A stretch of 64,000 nucleotides of DNA. Source: Temnothorax longispinosus (Eukaryota; Arthropoda; Insecta; Hymenoptera; Formicidae). This document shows positions 11,803-25,425 of the stretch, piece by piece. Within the stretch, counting starts at the first letter, position 1, and each line of letters opens with the position of its first letter. The notes beneath the pieces are model-generated. The model was not told where the DNA came from, made no database searches, and worked only from the letters and a program-made list of their open reading frames with translations. The DNA lies in NCBI RefSeq assembly GCF_030848805.1, contig NC_092358.1:17434250-17498249 (forward strand), written 5' to 3'. Position numbers and translations under genes: made by a program.

Positions 11803-12227
11803 AGCGGCTGCCCCTATCCGTCAGCGCTATCTTGTCGCCTTGCGCGGGGGTCGAGGGTGTACGGTACGACGGGGTTGTTTCGCCTTTATCTCCTCGCCAT
11901 CCCGGCTGTCCGCGCGCGCGGCATCCCTCCCGAAGATTTTAAAGAAAATCGGCGAAAATTTAAAGCGTCCGTCGTGCTAGGGTGGCCCCTCGTGACGAGG
12001 AGTTACCCGGAGGGGTAGACGAGAAGCGAGTGTTGGTCGCTCGCTCGCGCGCGCGCGCGCGGAGGGTGCGCGCCGGAGGGATGCTTTTCCGTTATCGGCT
12101 GGTGCTTATCGTGTGTGAGGGGCTTACACGCGGATCGCGCGCCCGACAACCACCATCCGATGTGGTTTGCACACACGAATCCGCTAGATATACTCTCTCA
12201 TCCGACCACGCCGCGAACTAACCCTCG

Positions 12228-12230
<3 letters not shown>

Positions 12231-12269
<39 letters not shown>
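12231..12269 (+). repeat. (CT)n microsatellite
   Basis: About 19 uninterrupted CT units. Confidence 0.9.
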
Positions 12270-12272
<3 letters not shown>

Positions 12273-13018
12273 CCTCCGTCTCTCCCGGGGGGAGGAAGGG
12301 TGGTTGGCCGACCCGCGTTACGAGCCGACCGACAAATAGGTAGTAACACGTCGCGATTATACCGCGTTTACACCGGCGTTCATCAGCGCTGAAAGATGAC
12401 GTACGTTTTACGCAAACGGGTGTGCGACAAAGCCGCGTGCAGTTTGCCGCTGTTTAAAGCCGGTCGATTTAATTGGATGCGAGATGTGTCGATAGCTACG
12501 TGTTTTCTTCCCTGATGATTGAGATTAAAAAATTTGAATCCGACTTATCAGATAATAGAAACTTAATTAAACACGTGTTATAAAAATGTATGAGAAAATG
12601 TATACAGTTATTTAAAAAGAAATTCAATGTAAGCATGCAAGATTGAAAATTATAAAATGCGAATAATATGCACAAATGCATAAATAAAAAGATTTTACTA
12701 AAATAAATTTTCTTGTCTATTGCCAATATGATAATAGTACTTAATTATTTTCACGTCCATCCATTATAAAATACTAGAGTATAGTTGATTGCGAATTAAA
12801 TCCGGCAAGACCGAAAGAAATGTTTCCCATTGGCGACTTCTTATCTCTTTATTCCTTTTCTCCTCGTCGACGTTCAAGGGTTGAAACTATGTACTACTAT
12901 GTACAAAGTATCGGCCCCTAAGATTCGCGGCGTGTCACAGAATATTTAATTAGTTTTTCCAGCGGCACTCGTCCGCGCCCATAAATGTTAATTGCAGATG
13001 AAGTGGCAATAAGAAGCT

Positions 13019-13019
<1 letters not shown>

Positions 13020-13052
<33 letters not shown>
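13020..13052 (+). repeat. (TC)n microsatellite
   Basis: About 16 uninterrupted TC units. Confidence 0.9.
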
Positions 13053-13055
<3 letters not shown>

Positions 13056-16000
13056 GTCTTGCTCGGGTCGAGCCCTTCTTTGCTGCTTTAATTCTTACGG
13101 CGCTTAACGAGCAGCCGTGAACGTTATCCCGACTGCGAAAGCCGCGATAGATACATTCTTCCCTCGTTACGACTCCGCTGACATCTCGCCGCGCTTTTAC
13201 CCCGCTATTAAATGTAAATCATCGCCGATGATATTATTCGGCGAACGCCTTGACAGAGGAGGTAATGATAGCGAGATACTTTAACACGTGTAACGAGTCC
13301 TTCAAGCCTTCCGTAAAGAGTTTAAGAGGCATGCTATATGTATATAAAAAACTTATGATACACGCGATACATCTATCACAAACAAACTACAATCCATTAA
13401 CCTTTACAATTAAAACATTTAACTCTTTTGTTTACAACAATTTTAATAAAAATTAAAACGGATTCTCAATAAAAGATTAATTCAAAATTTATTTTCAATT
13501 TTTTAATCAAACTTTCAACTTTTAAGCTATTGAAATGAATTGATATACAGTAATATATAATAATAGGTAAGTGTGAAAATTCCTCATATAAAATAACATA
13601 GCATGGAAAAAAATACGCAATACCAAGGCTAATATTGTTTGAAAATATAATTTGTAAACGTTCCAGTACTCCTTTTGAAAGTTTTTTAAATCCGTCCCTT
13701 TCATTTCGGAGGGTATCCGTCTCTCCCGATAGCTGAGATCGTCCACCGAGAAAAACCGTTTGAAGCTGCGACGACGGGGCAAGAACGGAGCGACAGAAAC
13801 GGGAAGAGAAAAATCAGTGGCGATACAGCGAGTGACGCGTTAGGAAAAGGCGGCATTTGCTCTAGGGAGGAGAGGGAGGGTGGTTAGTCGATGGTGGCCG
13901 GCCCGAAAACGAGGGGTCGCGCCACCAAAGGCGGAAAGAACGGAATTTAATTAAGTAAAATTACTGTCGCGCGCGGAGAGGCGAGAAGCTTCTCTCCGGC
14001 TGGAGCCCGACTGAAAAAAAAAATGGTGATGCAAGACGTCACGCGGAGTGGTGAGGGAAGCCTCTCGCATAATGATCTCATCCCCTGATAAAAACAGAGT
14101 AATAGAAAGTAAACGAATTCGCGCGGCGGCAGTTTCCCTCCCGCTCCTCGCGATTAAATGCATGCTTAGGATACCGTGGCGAGAATATTTACATGACTGG
14201 GTAATTCCAGTTTTCGAATGATCCACCCGGTCTTAATTAATCCTTAATTACCTTGGGCGAGCTATATTATCATGCTAAACACTATCGTGTTCGATACTAG
14301 AAATATTTTGTATCATAATACCGGAGACACTTGTATCATGTAGTTTGAGACTGGGAAAAAGTTACGAGTTTATCTCGAAAAATATCGTTGGAAAAATAGC
14401 CTCGTACGCGGCCTTTTGTAAATTTCATGAAAGCATAACTAGAAATCACCCTGTAGATCCTACATAGAGTGGATCTTCGTTCGCGTACTCCTCCAAGGAT
14501 CCACGCAATCACGCGAAACGGCCGTTTACGCCGCGTTTATGAAAAATAATATCTCTGTTGTCACATGAGCGAATTCCCGCCAGTCGTTTCCACTGAAATG
14601 ATCGAGAAGATCGAGACAGACGTTGCCTCTAGATCTACATTTCGCCTCTCTTCTTCAAGATTACTTTTTACTCGATGAACAAAGACACGTCGCTCATTTC
14701 TTATTCATCGGCTTTTTAACGAGAAATAAATAGGAAACAGCGTGACGCAAAATAGCTACATGAAACAAGAGATCCAAAATCGCAGTCATGCTTCAATCAA
14801 ACAGTCTTCAATCAATATATTAAAAAAAATTTTGAAAAAGATACATTAAAATTCTTTTCGGTCCTCATTTTTTCTTTAAACTTAAAGCTGATTAAAAGAA
14901 TATTAAAATCTCTTCCTAACTTGCAGATCCTTCTTTGCGAAAAAAATCGCCTTTGTTCAAAATGCACAAACTTCCATCGAACCCCACCGCGATATTCCCC
15001 CACGCAAAAGCATATTTCAATATCCGGCCTACTTCGACCTCCTCGCCGAGAATACGCATTTCAATATCCATTTCCTGTAGAGCGAGTTATTTTTTTTTCC
15101 TTTTTCGGAACTCGTTATCAGGTATATCGGCCCGGATAAAACGCGTATGCACCGAGCGCATCTCCGTTGCGGTCCGTATAACAACATGTTTTTTGTTGCA
15201 TGTCTGCCGCATTGTGCCGGTACTGACCCACTTAGCGGCTCACCCCTATATCTCTACCCCGGGGGTTCTCCCCTCCCCTTTTGAAAAAAAAGATCCATTG
15301 TGGTCCGCGCTTTTTCATTTTCCCGTCCCCGCGCACTTCGGCAGTTATTGCTTATTTGGGAATCTAAAGAGTCCACCGGCATCGAATTGATTTATTGCCA
15401 ACGGTTATTTATGAAAAGCGATTATTCGTCCGGCGATGCTCGACTTTTATCACCCGACTGCCTGCCTCTATCTTTCTCTTTTTGTCTCCTACTTTCTCAA
15501 ATTTTTCATTGAAGATGTGTCAGTTTAATTAAATTAATTTATATAAGTTCTAATTCGTAACTCACAGCATGAATAGTTAAAAATACGAATTATTTGTCTG
15601 CAAATAAAAGAAAAGATATAAAAGTTTATGGATGTGATAAGAATACAGAATGAGATAAGAATCCAGAAATCTGATTTGTGCTTTGATCGCACTTTTAGCA
15701 GACCTCCTTTCTTTCGAGTTGGAGAAAGTCACGTCATTTCTCGTTCTCATCACGATCCGTCACGCTGACTCACGAAAAAGCTAATTAATCCGTAATAAAA
15801 GGGCTGGGGGATACAAAAGAGAAAAGAGCAACTTTCGCGATGTCCATCTGGCTCTCGCTCGTCGTCGTCGTCGCCTTCGTCCGATTAAACGAATCGAGAT
15901 ATCGCCTCGTGATGCGATTACGAGTCTCCACCATCACATCCCGGGGACACGCGTGTATCGATCGAAACGACGTGTCACGCGTATCCTTCCGGGTGGCGAA

Positions 16001-18373
16001 GCGTTTTGCCTCTGTCGCCGGGAATTAACGTCACTTCTGCCCCTCGGACGTCGGGGGTGGACTGAAAAAGTTTTCGTTTCTCCCTGGATTTTCTGAATGA
16101 ACGCGCGCCTAAAAGATTTCAACGCCAGCGCAAAGCGGATGAGCATAAGCCAAAATTATCTTGTTAGTATTATTACACAATAAAAAAAAAACAAATAAAC
16201 TAAGCACGACCAAGACTATATTTAACTCTAACAGGAACAATTTGTTAAAAATTTTCAGAATAACATATATATGTATTTTTTTTATATAAGATAAAGGAAA
16301 CAATTGATTAAAAAATATAATAAAAATGCAAGCATCAGTAATATTCAGATCGTTTTTCGCTCAGAGGTACACTTTCGGAGGGGGTGAGTTGTGTCTCGGG
16401 GGATAAATTCGAACAGACGCGAGAAGTAGCTCGATATTTTAATAAAGAATATTACGAGGCGTCGCTCACTTACTTAGTCACACCGAGCGATTACGATAAA
16501 TTAACAGCAGCTTATTTCCTTCCAAGAGAATATCCAGAAGATCTCTTCACGCCGCCCCCGTTTCCTTCATCCACGATCTTTCTTACGGCCTTTAATTACC
16601 GATTTAATTAGTTGGACGATATTCTATCGCGGGATTGTCAATTAACTGATTTTAATTTCAATTCGCGAGACCCCGGCTTAACCTCGACATTGTGGGTGAC
16701 ATTGCTCAGGCAATTAATATTTCATAATACGTATCCTTTCGTAATAACAAAATTTCGTTCCAAGAAAAATTGAATTGATAGAAATAGGTATGACGAGATA
16801 TTTTTTTTAGCCAAGGTAAACATACATTAAAATGTGCGCAGAGATTTTTTATTTCGCAGTAAAAAATCCCGAGTATGTTATATCTCACGTTCAAAATTAA
16901 AAAATATAGACGGTGATTATGTTTGTTTACGAAATACTTGCGGCTGAGCTTTAAATGTGCGAACAATATGCACAAGAGCGTCTGTCTAAAATATGCTGAA
17001 ATGATACATATATTATGCATCCCGTGATAAAATATGAATTTATGCGCGCGTTGAAGTGGTCTGGCAATTCCGGCGAACGCTCGTGTTTCTGTTTTCTTGG
17101 GTGTAACACATGGTTTCTCTACTTGTTCCGGATTTTCAAAATACGACGAGATTGCGAAGAAATATCCGCGAAATGTGTTTCAATTGATAAATGTATATCA
17201 CGTTTTATCAATATTTTTTTTATGTTTACTATTACAATCAGCAATATTAAATAATACAAATATAAATTACATTTTAAAACGCAATCAGTAAATTTTATTT
17301 TCGTAATTTTTATTACAAATTATGTAAATATAATACAATTCGATACATATTCAAGCACAATTATTTCATGTGAATCACACCATATTTTACGTAATTTGTA
17401 ACTATATTGAATATTCCAGAGCCCGCTTTCCCACCAGTCTTCCTCCAATTTTGTTTAAAAATTTTGAATCTCTTGAGAGAGAGTAAAGATATTATTGTTC
17501 ATCGATATTTCTCAATTCTTAAAAAAAATTGGCGTTTAAACTTTAAATCAATGTGTTGTACCACGTATAATAATGCAATCTATTTGCAATAAATACTTTC
17601 ATCATTTGTTTTGTTTAAGGGATATTGCCACAAGTGCTCTTAGAAAGAAAACCGCTCTAAATCCCTTTAGAAAATCCCTACAACTGCAGAAAAGAATATG
17701 GTCACGCATTTATGCTGCCAGTTAAGGGTTAAAAGTCGGTTTTGGGGAGCAACGAGATTTGATTACAAGCCGCGAATGCCGGTCGCCGACGACGATTATG
17801 AGCGGGAAAAAGTACCGCGGGAAGAGGATCATCGCTGTTGTACTAGGAAAGGCACTAACTCCCGACCGAAACTGGCCCCGCGCGGGTATTAAGAAGCGAC
17901 GCTGGTCGTCGTTAAAATTTATATATTCTTCCTTGGTTCGACCGCGAGCCATTTGTAACGGAGCCCTCAAAACGTTGCCGCATTCTGAAAGACGCGCCGC
18001 AAAAGCGGTTTAATTGGCAATCGTGTCGGATGCTTTGGTCGTACCGAAAAATTAGAGCTCGCGTAATGCGCTATGTATTATTTTTCAGTAAAGTCAGAAA
18101 GTTGGAAAAGAACTTAGGCAATGATAAGATATTTCATTTCGTCGGCAACAAAGATAATCAATCTGAGAACTTTCCTGAGAGAATTGTTATAAAAACTGCA
18201 ATGCTATATATTTCAAGCTGTATTTTTATAACACCATTACTGACTGGAAAAAAAATAGTAGAGTCAGTAGTAAAATAGCTGAAGAAGATATATCTTATAC
18301 AGATGAATATAGCATATTATAGCATGTATTATCAAAAAATGAAATAAAACGATTTATGCATGACCATTTCTAT
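13053..18373. other. Intronic DNA without recognised genes
   Basis: Mostly AT-rich, with CpG-rich stretches at about 13690-14180, 15020-15480, 15840-16080 and 17740-18010. Frames up to 151 codons (14935-15390 plus strand) are low-complexity and lack motifs. I see no repeat with clear ends here. Confidence 0.5.
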
Positions 18374-18496
18374 AACCAATGTAGATTAATTTAATCTCAC
18401 AATCAGTTTAATTTACTTTTTATCTTCTTCTAGTTCTAAGAACTAGAAAAAGATGAAAAGTAAGTTAAACTAGGACTAAAGTTAATCTACATTGGT
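18374..18496. repeat. 123-bp imperfect hairpin (foldback MITE or hairpin RNA candidate)
   Basis: ACCAATGTAGATTAA at the left end pairs with TTAATCTACATTGGT at the right end. Pairing resumes across CAGTTTAATTTACTTTT and AAAAGTAAGTTAAAC, and closes at CTAGTTCT/AGAACTAG with a one-base loop near 18438. Arms are about 60 nt with a few mismatches. The size suits a short MITE and also overlaps that of insect microRNA precursors. Confidence 0.7.
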
Positions 18497-21400
18497 GGAA
18501 TTGGATATTAGAGATAAAAATACTAAAAACAATAATGCCGCATGGGAGAATTATGTCAATAATTTATCATTATTACGGAAGATTTCTAAACGCGTACGAG
18601 GTATTTCTAGACATTCGCAGTGTGACGTCCAAATTAGCGTCATGTCAGAGCAGCTTTAACAAATTCGCTAAACCGACAGCAAACACGCACTTTTCACGCG
18701 GCAATAAAACTAGGAATTAGGACGCGTGTCGTGCGCGCGTGCGGGGATAAAAAATTTGGAACATATGTATCCTACAATATTCCGGACGTGTCACCGTTTA
18801 ACTTTCACCATTAATTATCATTCTCAACTTGCAGTGGTATCTCGATCGCGCTATTGCAAACCGAATGAATGGCGACGATTAAACGGCGACATGTTAACGT
18901 TGTATGCTTTTTTTATATGTAAATATGTGAGAATAAATACATATTCGATAACGCGATCATCAATTTTCCCGATAAACAATATCCGAGTTTATTTTTATAT
19001 ACTGATGTATATTTCACTGTAGCTATTAATAATAATTTCTCGTTGAATAAGTCCTTTCCTTTTTCCATACGTGTGTTAATTACAATTCGCCCTTTACCCG
19101 GAAAACTTGACAATGCGGCTGAGAGTCACTGGCTTAAAGCGTCAGATACCGGTGCATTCACCTTATGAAAGTCATTAATCTTGAGGGACGCGCAGAGCCA
19201 GGCCAATTAACAGGGCGGAATCAGGGAATGGCTAAGGTAGATACTGATTCCGATCGATTTCGGGCTTAAGTCCGAGGGCCCGGCGCGCCGCTGCGGCGAG
19301 TCAAGTTATCGATCCGTTTGTCCGTTCTTCGTTCTCGCGCGAATTCGGCGTGCCACTGCCATGCCGGCCAGTCGGTCGATGCGACGCGACGCGACGGTCT
19401 ATCGATCTCGCAAATCCAGCTACTAGATCGACTTGCGCGTTTGCACGCACTAAGCCCACGAGATACGATCATCTTCCTGTCCACAAATCTCCTAAGACCC
19501 GCAGTAGCGCGCCCGCCGCCGAGCCTTTCGCCAGCTGCGTGCCCGACGCACCTGATGCGCCAGTGCACACGATCGCAATTGTGCATCGCGTTGCGACATA
19601 TCGTTGCGATACGGTAACAATCGCGAACGATAACGGTGACGAACCGGATAAAACCGCCACTACAAAAACCGCTTGTTTGAGAAGCTGTAGTTCATAAATT
19701 TCGGTCGGATATAAACCGATATATAATTGTATATATTCAAGATTAAATAATATTGCTAATCTGTTTTAGACCATTCGTCTTGAAATCATGAATCTACGAG
19801 ATATTATATCTAAAGCTTCATCCAAGACCAAAAAACATTGTCGACGACATTGCTTGTAAGCAATATTGTCATCAGCGACACGATGTCACCTACACTCAAG
19901 TTGCTTTCAATTTTATCGCATTTAACAATAATGCATGTACGTTGCACAAAGTTTACCATTCACGACATCCGCGATGTTTTTCAACGGAATTATAAAATTA
20001 CGAGATCATTAATTAAGTACAGTGCGATGAATTAAGCACTGCTCGACTCTCAGGAGATCCATTTCGCGACATTTTGTTAACTGAAGAAAATTTTGTTTGC
20101 CGAAGAATTTCCGGAAATAACGTTGCCATTGCGATGGATCGCGAAGAAAGTCCACTTCGTTCCGCTTTGTTTCTTACTAAATGGATGAACTGCGTGAAAT
20201 ATCTATCTCAATAGCCGTGTCAATACGTTTACGAATCGCGGTGGCTAATTAATTGCGTAGGGTAATGTGACCGTTGGAGTAATCGCAATCTCGAGAGGTA
20301 ACGCGACACACGGAATGACTCGCTGCGTATATACCGACTCGAGTAACACCACACCACACGAGTGATAACGCGCGTGACCTTGCGTAAACAATAGCGCACC
20401 GCGCTAAGCCACAAATACAAACGCCGCGTGCCGTGAAATATTCAACGGGCACTGCTAAGTAAACGTACGTCAAATATTATGTTCCTTATATTTTAAATAA
20501 ATTATTAACGCTTGGTACATCGCAGCTTCTCGGCTATTATTTAACGTTGTCAATTCGAATAGGCAAATTACATCTTAATCCACGAAAACTGTAAAGCGCG
20601 ACACGAGATAAATTCAAGTATTTAAAATAATACGTATAGCCGTTTCAAATGTCGTTTATTTACATTTTCAATTTTTATCACAATCGATTTCTATTACGTG
20701 ATTTGAATTAATAAATCGCGCGAGATATCTGCTTTCCTAATACCTGCCGTCTCGAATCATTAATCGTAAGGTAATTAATCGCATATTAGTAATATAATTA
20801 GTCTTTACGGAAGGTAATCGCGTTATCTCTCGGTTCTCGCTCTTCTCACATTTTGAGAGATAAAGCGCATCCCATAACACGTAGAACTATACCAATCAAT
20901 TACACCGAGCCACGTGGAACCGGGATAGCTCTGCTATTGCTCGCAGTTCGCGGTTCATGATTCGTTCTTCACGTTAAAAGTCAGTAAATAGGCCGCGAGT
21001 CAAAAGACTTATCAAAAACTGTCGTTATCCGTCATCGCCTTTTGTATTTTTAAAAGTTTTTAAAATTTCTTTACTTAAAATAATATGCATTGCTGCACAG
21101 ACCACGATCTTTTCTCGTTCGCTATCCATTTCAAGCTACTGAAGAGCTGAAGACCAGCTGAAGACGAACTTATGCGAGCCACGAATCGTGGGACCTATGC
21201 GGGTTATAGCTCGTTGCTTGCTAATTCAAGGCGAACTTATTGACAAGCATAAGCAAGCCACGAGTCGTGACGAATCACACCGTAGGACTCCAGCTTAACG
21301 CGAACACACGCGTTGTTGCCTGCCATCAAGTGCCAACCGGATCTCGATGTGCGAACAACACGAGCGGTCTTGCTTACGCGCCGGCATGTCGTAAATCACA

Positions 21401-24400
21401 GCAAATACTAAGGTCATGTACTAGTTGTTATTGTCGCCTTAAAAGACTTAACGCTTAATCCCAAATAGTCTGTTTCTTACAAGTTAATCTTTGACGGATA
21501 TTATATAAAATCTGACGTTCATTTAAAGAATAAATTCATATAAAAGCTTAATATGTTATTTTTTCGATCAAAGAAATATTTATATAAAATAATTTATCGT
21601 CATTTTTTTCAAACTTTTACGCGAGAAGAGTGAAAATTGATGTGATTTCAATAAATCAGGAGTTACAATTTTAATCAATCAAGAAGGTGAAATTAAATAG
21701 CCGTAGAAAATGTGACGACTCATTTCCGTGATTGATTAAAATCGCACAATTTCCTTTGAATCAATACTCCTTTGAAGATACATATAAAAACTTGAAATAA
21801 GTATAATAATCAAGTATAATAGAAAATGTGCCAATGTACGGTTAGAATAAATCTTTTTTGTGTCTATAATAATATTTTTCGCGGAAATTTATGTAAATAT
21901 TTCGCTCCGCAAACCACACGCGCCGTTAGTATCGGTTTTGTTAAATTAATCGGTGTTGTTAAATTAATTATTTATATTTAATTATGTGATTGTACTGTTC
22001 TAACTTTAGCTTAATTCAGACTGCGTTTTCAGGACCGACAGTAACGACCCGTGATTTGCGAAGCGAGAAGTATACATAAATTCACGCGAAAAATATTATT
22101 AGTAACAAAAGATCAAGTTTGACTGGTAATTGGCATATTTCTACTTGAGTATCATCACTCGGTTATGACTCATTTAACCCTTTAAAACTCAATATAAGAA
22201 AAAAATACGTTTTTGAAAAAAACAAACATTCATTACACATATAAATAAATAAATAAATCCTTTTTAAATAAAAATGAAAAAGACTTTATCAGAGACCTTA
22301 CCAGAATGCTCCACAAATCAAGAATTAAAGATGATTTTGTTTCAAAACTATATAGAGAGTTATTCGGTGAAAGTAATATGAAATAGTGGTTTTACAGCAA
22401 AACCTCTAGGACGCAAAGGATTAATATATATGAAATATATAATAATAATAATAAATCGCAATTTATACAGGCATAAACGCGTAAATTATATCACTGATCA
22501 ATTTTTACCATTTTTAACTGAAAGATATATCTAGTAACTTGGAGAGATATTTTTTATCTTAGGACGTTCTATTTTAATTAATACACTGCAAGATACGCTA
22601 TTAGAGTCATATGCGCGATGACTCAAGACATCCTCTATAGTAACTACAAATAAAGTAATGTTAATTTAATCAAAATAATTCAGTTGAAATAACCTCATAA
22701 ATTTTAATGATTGTGATGAAACGGACTAAATTGCAATCAATATAATTAAATTAAAATCACTCTTACCAAAATTGCTTCGATCAAATTACCTGTTATTATT
22801 ATTTTTTCATTACGCGATTCGCCGAAAATTACCGATGCAACTAGACGCTATTTAACGAAAATTAATTATGCATTTCGGATCTGATTATCGGTGCAGAGCA
22901 GGTCGTTCTTCACGTTAATTATGCTTTCATTCGTCCGTCCTTGCTCGGGGAATATTTGACCACGGTATAAGTCGAAAATAAGTTTTCATTTCGAACGAAT
23001 TCGCAGTCGCGCGCTGATTCTTCCTCATTTGCGTTTAAACGAGATGAAGCAGTCACGCACAATTTATGTGCCTGCGTAACGTTCTTAATCTGACACATAA
23101 TCTCGTGTATTTTTCGCACGAAGAGACGCGCGATTTAATTACACGGCTAGCTGCACTCGCGTATAAAAGTCATTCTCATTAACCCTTTCGGTTCTTGTGC
23201 CAATTTTCTTGGTAAATCTTGTTTTGTCATTGGTGTACATTTCTTTTTCCGGGATTATAATACGAATGAAACAAAAGTTTCGCGGGAAAAGAATTCACCG
23301 AACGGATGCAAACACGAAAGGGTCAAAGGTACACGACTGCCGCGGCAATGAAGATGGCTGGTGGGCCTACCTTGGTCGAATACAAGGCAGCGGGTGGTCT
23401 TGGCAGCGAGTCCCGGGGGCAGAGCGAACCTGTAGGCCGGGCCCGGCGACAGCCCCAGCCCCAGACCGAGCGCCTCCGCGCCGCATCGGCCCCCGAACAC
23501 AGGCCCCACTAGAATCACCCATATAACAGTGGTCATCAGTCATCGTCATCATCAGATAAGCAGACACAAAATTATCATCAATTATATTAAGAGTTTGTCA
23601 TGCACGGCGGAAGGCACCCGACGACACTTTCAGGCTGCTGCGGACACCGCGATTGGCGATGGAACAAATCGAAAGCCTTTTGTCGAAGCCTGAAAATCCC
23701 GAGAAGTCCTTCGCTCGAATATAATCATGTTCGATTAGTGGAGTCTTTAATGAGTATTATCAATATATTCGATAGATGTTTAAAGTACCAAAATGTATGA
23801 TTAAATTAATATTATTTGTTATGCTGACATGGCTTAGTAATCAACATTAATAATTATCAACAAACAATAAGACTAACATAGAAGAAGTCGTGCAATGTAG
23901 GGTTGAAAAAACGAGTATAGGTATATTAAAATTTCAAAGAAAATAAAAAAGAATTAGAAAACACAATTGTTATAAGAATCATTTCGCACTTGCGTCGAGA
24001 CGGTTTTAGCAAAAAATGTTACCACATCGTGCATTAGTCTGCAAATACGATTAGTCATCTTCCAAACCGGAGGATAATAATTAAACCTTCACAAAATTGC
24101 TGATTCTGATTCATCAATTAATATTTACAATAATTCTCCGTCCAAACGTAGTATTCATTATATTTTTTTATTTGATGCTATGTTCTCGGCATTTACAGTT
24201 TTTCAATTATCAGTCGCTAAGATTTGCGAAAGGTTCATAAAGCTTGCCGCTCGCTCGATTCAATTACGCGTCGTGCTTGTGCGACTCGTAGATCCCTAAA
24301 TATACGTAGCGAATTAGCGAGCAGGATCAAAAGGTGGAGCACCAATATGCCCTCAAAGGCCCTCGTCGTTTTGCCTCCCGGTGGCTTTATTATGATCCCA

Positions 24401-24807
24401 TATAGATATTACGCGTTGTCATTACAAGATAAGTTCCCAAAGGAGTTTATTGCTTTTTAGTATACATTCAGCACGTGCCGGACCGTCGGCCGTCGACAAC
24501 CCCCTTTAACTCCTCGTTGCGATCACCTACATTCCTGTCCCTCCTTCTCCGCCCCCATCGAAATTCATATCCGGATAAATTGACGTTTCAAAATGTCAGA
24601 TAATAAAAATTTCATTGGATTTTAATTTCGAATCTATTCCGAAATTGAAAATAGAATTTCTGACCACGGAAATTACAAAAGGGAAGAGATTTATAAAGAA
24701 AAAAATTGTGATTATAAGAATGCTGCAGTAAAAAGATTATTTTCGATTTAAATTAAACAACTTCTATATACTAGCTAACATTTATAGAAAATCTATTCGC
24801 ATAAATA
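18497..24807. other. Intronic DNA without recognised genes
   Basis: CpG-richer blocks lie at about 19260-19660, 20220-20470, 21120-21420 and 23320-23520. At 22268-22393 (plus) an open stretch reads ...RDLTRMLHK...LYRELFGESNMK then stop. It looks more protein-like than its neighbours but has no clear start or splice sites. Everything else is unremarkable. Confidence 0.45.
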
Positions 24808-25425
24808 CACTCTTAAGCATGTATGGCCAAAAATTGGAGGTACGCGTTGAAATAAAAACCCTACGTAATTACGAGGGACATAAGTACCCTCAAAAATAGA
24901 AGGGAAGATGGTACCTCGGAGTCAGGAAGTACGTTATGCGGTACAAATGTATACTGGATGATTGGAGATACATCTTTTCTTGTTCCAGTATTTTCAAGAA
25001 TTAGCTAAATTTTTTGTTGTCATATTATTTTGTTTACATATTAAATGCAATCTGAATGTCTAAATATATTCCCAGTGTATTTTTTTATGTTCAGTTAAAA
25101 TTTCTGAATATTTTGGCATTTTATAATCAACTATATTATGTTTTAAAAACATAAATAGTGTGTACGAGGTACATATGTACGAGATACATATGTACGTACG
25201 AGGTACGTATGTACGGGGTATATACGGGAAGCCCCCTAAAAAACTGTACCTCCTAAAAAATTGTACCGTGAATTTATAAGTGCGGTACCTCCTCCTTTAT
25301 CAGTACCTCGTGCTACTGTACCGGGAAAAGTATCTCCTAGCAGCATGTAACTCGAAATGTCATTTCCATTTAGAAATTAGTACCTCGAATTTGGAGATAC
25401 TACGCGGTACATGCTTAAGAGTGTA
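24808..25425. mobile_element. 618-bp MITE-like element with 18-bp perfect inverted ends
   Basis: TACACTCTTAAGCATGTA at 24808-24825 is mirrored exactly by TACATGCTTAAGAGTGTA at 25408-25425. If the outermost TA on each side is the target duplication, the ends are CACTCTTAAGCATGTA and insertion was at TA, as for Tc1/mariner-type MITEs. The interior is filled with GTACCTC/GAGGTAC variants on both strands, densest at 25158-25225 and 25245-25325. No transposase frame is present. Confidence 0.65.
25158..25225. repeat. Short GTACGAGGTAC/ATATGTAC repeat cluster
   Basis: Several imperfect copies of GTACGAGGTACATAT follow each other at about 15-25-bp spacing inside the 618-bp element. Confidence 0.65.

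Larger units (their letters stand above)
8727..13019. other. Intronic DNA, several CpG-rich patches, no recognised gene
   Basis: CpG-rich patches at about 8870-9350, 9740-10090 and 11680-12420 alternate with AT-rich DNA. A pentamer run (GGCGC)n lies at 11783-11802 and a (CG)n run at 12045-12061. Many open frames arise only from microsatellites and CpG-rich composition. Confidence 0.5.
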
